From Armatimonadota bacterium (lineage in GTDB: Bacteria > Armatimonadota > UBA5829 > JAUSEB01): 64,000 nucleotides of DNA. Positions 43,197 to 50,841 of the stretch are shown here, piece by piece. The notes under the pieces were generated by a model. The model saw nothing but the letters and a program-made list of their open reading frames with translations. It was not told where the DNA came from and ran no database searches. A program made the translations under genes and the position numbers. Positions within the stretch are counted from its first letter, which is position 1. The number at the start of each line of letters is the position of its first letter. Location: assembly GCA_030649165.1 (NCBI GenBank), contig JAUSGG010000102.1, forward strand, positions 17,299 through 81,298, written 5' to 3'.

Positions 43197-44096
43197 TCAA
43201 GTGCTAAGAAGCGACCTTGCTTCCGCCAGGAGGGTGGATACGGTTGCCAACGACACCTCGTCCTGCTCCTCCTCAGCCTCAGTAAGCCCGCAGATCAAAA
43301 CGGCGTCTACTGGTCCGCTCTCCCGCACTCTGCGAAGGTGCGAAACAAGGCGGTCGACGTCCGTAATTCCCTGTGGGCACACTGTCTTCACGACGGATCT
43401 CTTGAGAACATCCAAGTCAATGCTCACCACAACAGACTTCCGTCTGTTTCGGTAAGTGATTTCCTCCATTCCCTTGAGCTCAGCCACGACGAATCCGCCG
43501 CCGTCGGGCGCGAAGCATTCGGTGATGCTCTCGTTCTCGACCACGGTGGCGCTCCACTCCGGCAGAAGGCGGAAGAACGCATAGCACGGCATGGCAGGGA
43601 ACAAGCAGATCCTGTCGATCTGTCTCCACGTTCCACCGGTTGGGGGCTTGAACTCCTTCTCGCCCGAGTCCGCATAGTGCAGGTATGGGTTGATCTCATT
43701 GTAGCCGCTTGGGTTTGCGCCGACTACGTAGAGGTTCGAATAGTAGTTCTCCTCTAACCCCAGATAGGCCCAGCTTGCGGACGTCAGCTCGGTTCCGCTC
43801 ACATCGCTGTCGAAATCCTCGTGCCAATCGAAGACGACAACCGTCGTGTCCTCATGTCCGGGAACGACTCCGCGCTCCCGCAAGAGCTTGATGTGCGCAA
43901 GGTCGTACTGGTGGCAATTGCCGTGTCTTCCCAGGACAATGACCTTGTCACCAGGTGCGACAGAAGCTTCCGCGTCCCTTATTGGCACGATGGTCTCCCC
44001 GGAGTACAGCGGCAAACTCGCATAGTGATCGATAACGCGCTGCATTTCGGGGTAGAAGATCAGTCTGATCGAAGGTTTCATTGATGTCTGTTTCAT
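43197..44096 (-). CDS. Arginase/deacetylase-fold-like protein of unknown function
   Basis: About 300 residues. It carries motifs resembling the metal sites of the arginase/HDAC fold: VVVFDWHEDFDSDVSG (like D-x-H-x-D), VVVSIDLDVLKRS (like the D-x-D strand) and an acidic C-terminal GLTEAEEEQDEVS. VIVLGRHGNCHQYDL may be an earlier active-site loop. UPF0489-type proteins share such motifs, but I cannot assign the family. The ATG at 44096 (MKQTSMKPS) is nominal; a TTG at 44144 with GGAGGA upstream overlaps the hepT stop and is a real alternative that would couple the genes. It converges on cysNC. Confidence 0.7.
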   Translation of the reverse strand: MKQTSMKPSIRLIFYPEMQRVIDHYASLPLYSGETIVPIRDAEASVAPGDKVIVLGRHGNCHQYDLAHIKLLRERGVVPGHEDTTVVVFDWHEDFDSDVSGTELTSASWAYLGLEENYYSNLYVVGANPSGYNEINPYLHYADSGEKEFKPPTGGTWRQIDRICLFPAMPCYAFFRLLPEWSATVVENESITECFAPDGGGFVVAELKGMEEITYRNRRKSVVVSIDLDVLKRSVVKTVCPQGITDVDRLVSHLRRVRESGPVDAVLICGLTEAEEEQDEVSLATVSTLLAEARSLLST

Positions 44097-44140
44097 ACTG
44101 GCTTCTGGATTGGGCGGACGTGGGACGGCGTCAACTCTGG

Positions 44141-44497
44141 TCAATCTCCTCCCGGCAACGGGGGGAGCAGAGACTCCAACGCGCGCTTTAGCTCCGGAAT
44201 GCGGACAGTGGCCAGCAGGTACATCCGATCTTGCCTGATTTCGCCGTACTCGTGCGCCAGTACATTCCGCTGGGCTATGATTCGAGACCAGGGAACCTCA
44301 GGATGCGATTCGCGAAAGGCATCAGACAAGCGCCTGGCGGCCTCGCCGATGATCTCAACCTCGCGCTCCACAGCCAGTTGCAGTTTCCTGTCTCTAAGGT
44401 AGCCGGCTAGAGTAGTTTCCCCGACGAAGTCCGTGATAGTCCTGGCAGCATCGAGCATATCCCATAGATATGCCGCGTCTCGATCTTCAGGCCGCAT
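44141..44497 (-). CDS. hepT: HepT-like HEPN toxin (MntA/HepT system)
   Basis: A 118-residue all-helical HEPN (DUF86) ribonuclease toxin. The active-site motif is complete: R77-x4-H82-x-Y84 in RNVLAHEY. In the characterised pairs the Tyr of this motif is AMPylated by the antitoxin. It overlaps the mntA gene by 11 bases, the normal antitoxin-first order. Such pairs are typically mobile and stabilise or defend the genome; no transposase is visible nearby. Confidence 0.92.
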   Translation of the reverse strand: MRPEDRDAAYLWDMLDAARTITDFVGETTLAGYLRDRKLQLAVEREVEIIGEAARRLSDAFRESHPEVPWSRIIAQRNVLAHEYGEIRQDRMYLLATVRIPELKRALESLLPPLPGGD

Positions 44498-44792
44498 AGA
44501 GCACCTTTCGCTGAGAGATTATTGAGCGTCGGCGGAAAGGGTTCCGCAGACTCTCTCTTTCTACCAAGTCTACCTCACGTCCCAATATGCCTTTCAGATC
44601 TTCGAGCATATCCGGCCACTCATATAGGCTCCATGGAGCATCATCTTCGAAAGACACGAGCACATCCACATCGCTGTCCTGCCTGAAGTCGTCACCCAAC
44701 ACCGAGCCGAAGAGGGCGAACTCCGTGATCCGCCATTTGCGGCAGAACTCCTTGATCGCGTCAAGAGGTATCTCAATTGCTGTGCTTGTCAT
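44487..44792 (-). CDS. mntA: MntA-like minimal nucleotidyltransferase antitoxin
   Basis: A 101-residue MNT-family nucleotidyltransferase. The catalytic motif G29-S30-x10-D41-x-D43 is intact (FGSVLGDDFRQDSDVDVLV), followed by the third-acid strand REVDLVERE. In known systems it neutralises HepT by transferring AMP to its active-site Tyr. I chose the ATG at 44792 (MTSTAIEIPL) with GGGAGA upstream; the ATG-containing frame to 44825 lacks a site. Confidence 0.93.
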   Translation of the reverse strand: MTSTAIEIPLDAIKEFCRKWRITEFALFGSVLGDDFRQDSDVDVLVSFEDDAPWSLYEWPDMLEDLKGILGREVDLVERESLRNPFRRRSIISQRKVLYAA

Positions 44793-44862
44793 GGTGGTCT
44801 CCCGACAGAGGTGCATTGCTGCCATTCTTTGAGATCATTATAGCACACGGCATAACCCCGCT

Positions 44863-45579
44863 CTAGTCCTCGTACCCCAACTCCACCAAATCCTTCTTCA
44901 AGAACTCGAACTCCCGATACTCCGGGTCCGTCTTCCACCGCCCGACCGACTCCGGCCTGACCTCGATCTTCGCCAATGGGATGCCCAGGAACTGATCGAG
45001 CTTCGCCAGTGTCTCATCCTGATTCAGTATGAAGTCCTCGAACCGCACTTCTATAGTGTGCTTCGGCGGGGGCGTAGCCTTTACTATCTCGCGCTGGTAC
45101 TTCCAACTTATCGCTCGTCTCAGTCTCAGGTCGTCCGTCTTCTCGTACGGAATGCCGAAATCCGAAAGGTCGTCGGTCAGATGCGCTCCGATGATGGAAT
45201 CCCTTGGGTCGCGCGACCAGTGGATGTATCTGACATCCGGGAACATGCGCACGATCCACGGGTAGATCAGTGTAGTTTCCGGGAGTTTCCAACCCTTGTG
45301 CTCGGCGTCGCTTGCCAAAACTGACGACAGATAAGACTCTACAAGGCGCGTAAACTCCGGGGCGATCGGCATCGTATGCAGCTTCGAAAACTCCCATTCC
45401 AGCCCACCCCTGTGCTCCACATAGCGCGCCATAACGCGACAGGCTTCGTAGAGATCTTCGGCGGGAATGAGATCGCCGGACTCGTTCAACAGGGCGCCCA
45501 TATAGACCCCGCTCTCGCGCAGCGTGTGGGACATCGCCCGCGTCCCGCCATGTCCCCTCCCAATAACAGTCACCATCAT
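44863..45579 (-). CDS. PAPS-dependent sulfotransferase-like protein
   Basis: About 238 residues. The 5'-phosphosulfate loop is TVIGRGHGGTRAMSHTL, with a variant GRGHGGT in place of the common R-x-G-S/T. The 3'-phosphate motif is YIHWSRDPRDSIIGAHL. C-terminal YEDFILNQ-like (FEDFILNQDETLAKL) and FLGI motifs are typical of bacterial sulfotransferases. It would transfer sulfate from PAPS to a hydroxyl on a glycan, lipid or small molecule. It is close to cysD-cysNC, which makes PAPS. Starts at 45579 or 45576 (tandem ATGs) are both possible; the frame extends to a TTG at 45612. Confidence 0.85.
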   Translation of the reverse strand: MMVTVIGRGHGGTRAMSHTLRESGVYMGALLNESGDLIPAEDLYEACRVMARYVEHRGGLEWEFSKLHTMPIAPEFTRLVESYLSSVLASDAEHKGWKLPETTLIYPWIVRMFPDVRYIHWSRDPRDSIIGAHLTDDLSDFGIPYEKTDDLRLRRAISWKYQREIVKATPPPKHTIEVRFEDFILNQDETLAKLDQFLGIPLAKIEVRPESVGRWKTDPEYREFEFLKKDLVELGYED

Positions 45580-45596
45580 CTTCCCAAAAACCTTAC

Positions 45597-45672
45597 CCCC
45601 TATAACCCTCAATGCCCTTAGAACCCTATGACCCTATGACCCTAAGACCCTAAGACCCTAAGACCCTATAAC
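45597..45672. repeat. Period-8 ACCCTAAG tandem tract
   Basis: About eight degenerate units of the type (A/G)ACCCTA(T/A)(G/A). It fills the gap between the sulfotransferase start and the stop of the next upstream gene. It resembles telomere-like repeats but is short, internal and irregular. Confidence 0.75.
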
Positions 45673-45673
45673 C

Positions 45674-46633
45674 CTACTCCGGCGGATCCCCATAATCGAG
45701 CTCTTTGTCCTCGTACGACTCCTCGATCATCCACTTCGCCGCGTTCCACCGCTGCCTGCGTCTTATCGCCAGATAAGCGGCGATGCAAAGGACCGCCATT
45801 GCCAGGCCGATCGTGAACGGAAGGTTGCGCGGCAGCCAATCGCTGAGGTAGCTCTTCGATACTGAACGCCTCCAATCCTTCTCCAGCGATTTGAGCGGCT
45901 TTCCCGTCACGTCGCGGACCGCCTTTTCAAAATCATCCGTCCGAGCGATTCCGAGCAGCAGTTTCCTCAGACTACCCGGGCCGCCTTTCCGCCGGATGTA
46001 GTCCATGAACGACGCCCCCTCGGAGTACGCCAGACTCGCGCGTTCATTATCCTCGGGGAATTTGCGCCGGAGTTCCTCAAGCGGAATGAACGTGCCGCCC
46101 GACAGCGCCTCTCCCACCGCGTCTGTGTCCGCCTTTCCGAACTCCTTCGATTCGACCCGCGCGATGCCTTCGTTCGCCCAGAGCGGAAGCGACGCCACGC
46201 GAGGTCCCAACAACCGGTAGACTATGACGTGCGTAACTTCGTGCGCAACCACGGTCTCGATCCGGCTGTACGTGCCGGAGGCGTCGATCTCGATCTTCTG
46301 CACTGCTCCTGCGGACCACGCCCGGCCCACGACGAAAGTCTTCCGGTCCGTGCGCGTTCCGGTCAGGAACTCGGGCCGGGAGCTGAAAACGTGTATCGGA
46401 ACGCGCTTCCATTCAACTGCTGCTTCCGGACCGATCTCGCGAGAGACTCTGTCCAGAGCCTCCTCGGCGTACCCGGCGACCAGACGAGCGTCGGTCCTGT
46501 CTTTGCCGGAGAACAAGATCCTGAAGCTGTCGGTAACGAGTACCGCGGCCGTGCCGGGCGCTGAAAGCGCGGCCAAGAGGAGTGAAACCGCGAGGACCAG
46601 CCACGCCGCCGATTTACTCTTCCGCGGCGCCAT
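45674..46633 (-). CDS. Membrane-anchored gluzincin metalloprotease (peptidase MA-like)
   Basis: A 319-residue protein with a signal peptide (AAWLVLAVSLLLAALSAPGTA), an extracytoplasmic domain carrying the zinc motif VVAHEVTHVIV (HExxH, about residue 131) and a distal WANEGIARVES (third-ligand Glu). It ends with a C-terminal membrane segment (LPFTIGLAMAVLCIAAYLAI) and a short acidic cytoplasmic tail. This matches the peptidase MA family. The start overlaps the stop of the SpoIIE phosphatase gene by 20 bases, so the two are translationally coupled, hinting at a signalling link between phosphatase and membrane protease. Confidence 0.9.
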   Translation of the reverse strand: MAPRKSKSAAWLVLAVSLLLAALSAPGTAAVLVTDSFRILFSGKDRTDARLVAGYAEEALDRVSREIGPEAAVEWKRVPIHVFSSRPEFLTGTRTDRKTFVVGRAWSAGAVQKIEIDASGTYSRIETVVAHEVTHVIVYRLLGPRVASLPLWANEGIARVESKEFGKADTDAVGEALSGGTFIPLEELRRKFPEDNERASLAYSEGASFMDYIRRKGGPGSLRKLLLGIARTDDFEKAVRDVTGKPLKSLEKDWRRSVSKSYLSDWLPRNLPFTIGLAMAVLCIAAYLAIRRRQRWNAAKWMIEESYEDKELDYGDPPE

Positions 46634-47750
46634 CTTCCATAACCTTTACGGCGACCAGCGACATATCGTCGTGCGCTTCTTTGTCGTACTCAAGAGCCTT
46701 GTCCACGATCTTGCGCGCCAGCTCCACGGCCGGCAAGTGACGGTTCTCCGAGACGAGCCGCTTCAGCCGCGTCAAGCCGAACGGCGCGCTGCGTCCCGCC
46801 TCCGTAATACCGTCCGACGCGAACACGACGATGTCGTTGGGACGCAATTGCATGCGCGTCTCTCCGTATTTCGCCTCGGAGATGCCCAGCGCCGGTCCGG
46901 TGGGAGCGATGTCCGTGCACCCGCTCGGATTGCAGATAAACACGGCCTCGTGCCCCGCGTTCACTACGCTGATCTCTTTGGTTTTCGCGTAAATCCAGGC
47001 GTAGGCCATGCTCACCAGTATCTCCGTCGGCGTATCCCGGACCAGCACGCTGTTGGTCTGCTCCATCACCCGGGAAGGCGTCTTGGCTGACTGAAAGTAG
47101 CCTCCGGAGATGAACTTCACAGCCGAAACGAGCGTCGCGGCCGCTATGCCGTGGCCGGAGACGTCCGCAAGCTTGACGGTAATGATGTCCTCAGCGGGAT
47201 GGTAGCGGATGCTCCAATAGTCGCCGCCGATCTCCGTCGCGGGCCGCAATAGCCCGGCGAAGTCGAAACCCTCGACTTTCGGGACTTCCTTGGGAATGAG
47301 ACGCTCCTGGATCGCTTTTGCGACCCTGAGCTCGTTGCTGAGGTTCTCGATCCTTTGATGCCGGATCGTCCGCTTCAATGTCTCCGTGTAGACCCGGTAA
47401 ATCGCGTCCGTAAGTAGGTTGGAAAACCTTAGAAGGCCCTGCTGAGACTGGTCCTTCGACGGCAGGTTTGAGGCAATCGCGTCAACCAGGTCGTCGCGGT
47501 ATATCCGAGTCACGAGGTCGATGTCCATCCGGGAAAGCGCCGCCACCGCCAGCTCGTGAGCTTCCTCATACATCGCTTGCTCCAGGTCCGCCGACGGCTC
47601 CTCGATATACTCCGCACAAAGCGTTATCAACGTGCGGACCAACTCCTGAATCGGCTTCTCAAGAGTCTGCGGATGCTGACCGACCGCGTCCCTCCATACC
47701 TGCAGGGCTTTCATCTGCTGAAAAGTCGCGGTCTCGTAAGTTTGTGCCAC
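46614..47750 (-). CDS. SpoIIE/RsbU-type PP2C serine phosphatase
   Basis: A 378-residue protein. An N-terminal helical sensor-like region (~1-135, with LSNELRVAKAIQERLIPKE as the linker helix) precedes a PPM/SpoIIE phosphatase domain. Metal-binding acids are seen in EIGGDYW, LADVSGHGIAAA, FASDGITEA and HDDMSLVAV. Such enzymes dephosphorylate anti-anti-sigma factors in partner-switching pathways. No RsbW/RsbV-like genes lie in the window; an ECF sigma lies 9 kb away. The coupled downstream gene is a membrane metalloprotease. Confidence 0.93.
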   Translation of the reverse strand: MAQTYETATFQQMKALQVWRDAVGQHPQTLEKPIQELVRTLITLCAEYIEEPSADLEQAMYEEAHELAVAALSRMDIDLVTRIYRDDLVDAIASNLPSKDQSQQGLLRFSNLLTDAIYRVYTETLKRTIRHQRIENLSNELRVAKAIQERLIPKEVPKVEGFDFAGLLRPATEIGGDYWSIRYHPAEDIITVKLADVSGHGIAAATLVSAVKFISGGYFQSAKTPSRVMEQTNSVLVRDTPTEILVSMAYAWIYAKTKEISVVNAGHEAVFICNPSGCTDIAPTGPALGISEAKYGETRMQLRPNDIVVFASDGITEAGRSAPFGLTRLKRLVSENRHLPAVELARKIVDKALEYDKEAHDDMSLVAVKVMEDGAAEE

Positions 47751-47896
47751 AGCGCTTATCCGCCCACTCGGGCGTCTCCCATTCCATGATATATCTACGA
47801 ACCCCTAAACTCCAAACAAGGTAGGCGGGCGTTCACTTTCCCCGATTCCCATCCTGCGGAACGGCGTATCAGTACAACCGCCGGATTCCCGCAAAG

Positions 47897-48700
47897 TCAG
47901 TTCCCGCAAGACGGCCCTTCAGCCACCACCTGATTTGCCAAAACCCCAACCCCACCGATCTCGATCTCTACCATATCCCCAGCGCGCAGGAATACCGGAG
48001 GCTTCCGCGTGAAGCCCACTCCGCCCGGCGTGCCCGTCATAATGACCGTTCCCGGAAGAAGCGTCATGCATCGGGAAAGATAGCTTACCAGCTCCGCAAC
48101 CGAAAAGATAAGGTCGCCTGTGTTCGACTCCTGCATCACTCTGCCGTTCAGACGGGAGACCACGGCCGCGTTGGCCGGGTCCATCCCGGTCTCGACCCAC
48201 GGGCCCAGCGGGCAGAATGTATCGAACGACTTTCCCCTCGCCCACTGCTTGTCATGGCGAAGCTGCGCGTCGCGCGCGCTCACGTCATTTGCGCACGTAT
48301 AGCCGAAGACGTAATCCAGCGCGTCTTCCACCCGGACTCTCCTCGCCGCCTTCCCGATAACAACGGCCAATTCCGCCTCGTAATCCACCTCGTCGGGCGC
48401 CATCTGGGGCAGGACTATAGGCTGGCCCGGCCCAATCACCGTCGTATTCGCTTTTATGAACAGGATCGGCGCATCGGGGAAGCTCGCGTTTGTCTCTAAA
48501 GCATGCGCCCTGTAGTTCAAACCTATCGCCAGTATGTTGGGGGGCGCGAGCGGCGCAAGCAGCTTGGCATCGCTCAGCGGCAGCCGTTCCCCCGTTTCCT
48601 CAGCGTGATCCAAGAAGTCTCCGACGAGCGGAATCAGCATCTCACCATCCACTCTCGCGCACCGCCGCCCGCTCGAAGCCAAATACCGCACGTACCTCAC
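47897..48700 (-). CDS. Fumarylacetoacetate hydrolase-family protein
   Basis: A 267-residue FAH-domain enzyme. It has NILAIGLNYRAHALE, metal-binding acids in DEVDYEAELAVVIGK (E-x-E and a later Asp), YVFGYTCANDVSARD and TPGGVGFTRKPP, typical of 2-hydroxyhepta-2,4-diene-1,7-dioate isomerase/decarboxylase, ureidoglycolate lyase-like and acylpyruvase members. The exact substrate cannot be told from sequence. No degradation cluster surrounds it. ATG start with MRYVRYLASS. Confidence 0.92.
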   Translation of the reverse strand: MRYVRYLASSGRRCARVDGEMLIPLVGDFLDHAEETGERLPLSDAKLLAPLAPPNILAIGLNYRAHALETNASFPDAPILFIKANTTVIGPGQPIVLPQMAPDEVDYEAELAVVIGKAARRVRVEDALDYVFGYTCANDVSARDAQLRHDKQWARGKSFDTFCPLGPWVETGMDPANAAVVSRLNGRVMQESNTGDLIFSVAELVSYLSRCMTLLPGTVIMTGTPGGVGFTRKPPVFLRAGDMVEIEIGGVGVLANQVVAEGPSCGN

Positions 48701-48716
48701 GTCACTTACCTCCCAC

Positions 48717-48750
48717 CCTTACAAACCTTATAAACCTTATAAACCTAGCA
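48717..48750. repeat. Period-9 AAACCTTAT tandem tract
   Basis: Three to four units of AAACCTTAT/C directly upstream of the FAH gene start. A mirror-like GTTTGTAGG tract lies at 16838. Confidence 0.6.
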
Positions 48751-48846
48751 TCCGATCACCTTCCCCCTCTCCTTCCAACCCTAAGTTTTTGAACCATTTA
48801 TGCCGATTATTGTCTCGGTACGGAACATACCTGTTCGGGAGGGATT

Positions 48847-49596
48847 GTGTTGGCGTCAACCAGATCAATCGCCTTGCTTGTTCTCCTGGGTGTCTTTGTC
48901 GTATCCGGAAGCCTGCTCGGCCAGAGTTTGTCGAGCAGCGGCAGCGCCGGACTTACCACTGTGCGCTGGAGCCTCTCGGGTAACACCTACACCTGGACGC
49001 TCACGAACAACTCCGGACACAGCGGCGACGGCTCCACGGACTACAATTTGCTGGTATGGACGCTCCAACCCTTCCGCGTTCCGAAGCCTCTGAACTGGAC
49101 CGCGCCCGACGGCTGGACCTGGAGTGACAACGGCGGCCACCAGGTCTTCGAACTAGCGCAGTCGCAGCAGAAATACACCTCGCCTGCCGCCCTGGCGCCG
49201 GGTGACTCTGCCGTTTTCACCTACACGATCGATCCTTCCGCGCCTACCGTCAACTCCAATGGATCCCAGCCCGCCGGCCTGGCGTTCCTGGCGCACACGG
49301 CCGCGGTTGGTAATGCGCCGATTGTAGACGGGCAAGTCACGCGATGGACGCCAGTCTCGGCCCCGATTTTCGGCGCGAGCTGGTTCGACGCCTCCTACAC
49401 CGTCGATGCGCCTGCTCCGGTTCCGGAACACGGCGGATTGCTCGTGCTGGCAGTCGCCACCTCGTGGGTTGTCACTTGCGTTGTGAAAAGCGGGAGAAGG
49501 GCCGTTAACTATAAGAACGGCCGGGTAGTAAGGGCGAGCGAGCAGCCACTACTCGGCGAACGAGTCGAACTGGGCCTGGCCGGGTCCCGCCGGTAG
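48847..49596 (+). CDS. Secreted protein with PEP-CTERM-like tail
   Basis: A 249-residue protein with GTG start (GGGAGG upstream), a signal peptide (IALLVLLGVFVVSGSLLG) and a Trp/Ser/Asn-rich beta domain (LSGNTYTWTLTNNSGHSGDG; TWSDNGGHQVFELAQ). Near residue 195 it has a PEP-CTERM-like sorting signal: APVPEHGG, a hydrophobic stretch LLVLAVATSWVVTCVV and a basic KSGRR. PEP-CTERM proteins normally end at this point; here ~35 more residues follow and overlap the 3' end of the convergent gene by 48 bases, as if the native stop was lost. No exosortase gene is visible in the window. Function unknown. Confidence 0.75.
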   Translation: MLASTRSIALLVLLGVFVVSGSLLGQSLSSSGSAGLTTVRWSLSGNTYTWTLTNNSGHSGDGSTDYNLLVWTLQPFRVPKPLNWTAPDGWTWSDNGGHQVFELAQSQQKYTSPAALAPGDSAVFTYTIDPSAPTVNSNGSQPAGLAFLAHTAAVGNAPIVDGQVTRWTPVSAPIFGASWFDASYTVDAPAPVPEHGGLLVLAVATSWVVTCVVKSGRRAVNYKNGRVVRASEQPLLGERVELGLAGSRR

Positions 49597-50586
49597 TTCC
49601 TCTTCATCCGCGGCAGACTTGCCAATAACAGCTTCCGGCAATCCCCTCAGCAGCGGACGTTCGAACAGCCAGTGCTTCTCGGTCCACATATCCGTATCGG
49701 AGGATTGCCCGTTTGCGCTGACCGCTTCGCCGAAAGTCTTCACCTTGGCGTCCAAATCCTCCACCCTGTGCAGGATCAGAGATTCCAGAGACTTGGGTCG
49801 CTTCGGAGAGCCGAACTCCTTTTCGCCATGATGGCTCAGGATCATGTGGATCAGTATCATCCTCAGGAACGGATGAAAGTCCGCTATCTTCCCGGCAGCT
49901 TCATCCACCGTCATGGCGCCGCTTACCAGGTGCCCCACGAGATGACCGCTGTCGGTATACCGGATAGACCTGCTCCACGAGAACTCGTCGATCTTGCCGA
50001 TGTCGTGGAGGATCGCGGCCGTCACAAGCAGGTCGCGATTGGCTTCCGGGTAATGCCCCGCAACGAGGTTGCACAACTGCGCGACCGAGAGCGAATGCTC
50101 CAACAGGCCCCCTATGTAGGCATGATGTATTCTCTGGGCCGCGGGAGCTGTGGCAAATCGCTCGACGAAGGCGGCATCGTTGAAAAAGTGTTCGAGGAGC
50201 GTCTTGAGCTGCGGATGCTGGACCGTCCCTATTACGGTTCGGAGATCCGCCATCATCTGCCTCGTGTCCTTGGGACACCTCGGTAGAAAGTCCGTCGGAT
50301 CGACCCGGTCCCCGTGCTTCCGCACGTTATCGAGGACTATTTGCAGTTTCTCTTTGTACTTGCTCACGACGCCTCTGGCGTGAACGTAATCATCGATGGC
50401 AAGGCCCGAGCACACCGCCTCGGGCGCGTCCCATTTTATGGCGTCGATCGAGCCGGTCCTGTCCGTCAGCTTCAGCCGGACAAACGGCGCGCCCTCCTGC
50501 GTCCTGCCGATGGACTTGCCGCTGATTATGAATATATCTTCGATGCGGGCTCCGTCATGGAGTTTTTCAACGTAGAAGGTCTTCAT
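49549..50586 (-). CDS. YhaM-like 3'-5' exoribonuclease (OB-fold + HD domain)
   Basis: A 345-residue protein. The N-terminal OB-fold (FVRLKLTDRTGSIDAIKWDA; KLQIVLDNVRKHG) and the HD-domain metal motifs (HHAYIGGLLEHSLSV and TAAILHDIGKIDEFSWS, then MILSHHGEKEFGSP) match the CBF1/YhaM family of Mn-dependent RNA/DNA 3' exonucleases in length and order. It probably trims RNA in the cytoplasm. ATG start MKTFYVEKLH. It converges with the PEP-CTERM-like gene. Confidence 0.9.
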   Translation of the reverse strand: MKTFYVEKLHDGARIEDIFIISGKSIGRTQEGAPFVRLKLTDRTGSIDAIKWDAPEAVCSGLAIDDYVHARGVVSKYKEKLQIVLDNVRKHGDRVDPTDFLPRCPKDTRQMMADLRTVIGTVQHPQLKTLLEHFFNDAAFVERFATAPAAQRIHHAYIGGLLEHSLSVAQLCNLVAGHYPEANRDLLVTAAILHDIGKIDEFSWSRSIRYTDSGHLVGHLVSGAMTVDEAAGKIADFHPFLRMILIHMILSHHGEKEFGSPKRPKSLESLILHRVEDLDAKVKTFGEAVSANGQSSDTDMWTEKHWLFERPLLRGLPEAVIGKSAADEEELPAGPGQAQFDSFAE

Positions 50587-50687
50587 GGTGAGGCGACTCT
50601 GCCAGCATCATAGCAGCAGCAGTCTGGCTTGTCAATCGGCAAATTGTGGTTGGCGGTTGTCAGTTGGCGGTTGACGGTTGACTGTTA

Positions 50688-50762
50688 GACCTCCCCCCGG
50701 CCCCCTCCTGAAAGGAGAGGGAGCGCAAATCCCCCCTCCTTCTAGGAGGGGGTTAGGAGGTC
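50688..50762. repeat. Dispersed palindromic repeat upstream of surE
   Basis: GACCTCCCCCCGGCCCCCTC, a CTGAAAGGAGAGGG arm and a CCCTCCTTCTAGGAGGGGG stem, ending TTAGGAGGTC. Sixth copy of the family. A CAACTCTCAACACTCAAC tract follows. Confidence 0.7.
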
Positions 50763-50797
50763 ATTTCAACTCTCAACTCTCAACACTCAACTTTTCG

Positions 50798-50826
50798 TTG
50801 ACACTCTCCCCTCTCGCCGCTATGAT
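50798..50826 (+). promoter_or_regulatory. Sigma-70 promoter of surE
   Basis: -35 TTGACA (50798-50803), a 17-base spacer and -10 TATGAT (50821-50826). The predicted start is near 50833, so the leader before the surE ATG is only about ten bases and no clear ribosome site is present. Confidence 0.7.
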
Positions 50827-50841
50827 TTAGGACGTAAACAG

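Noticed and set aside
45597..45672. Telomere-like (CCCTAA)n end
   Set aside because: Period is 8, irregular, only ~75 bp, and internal between genes of a bacterial chromosome.
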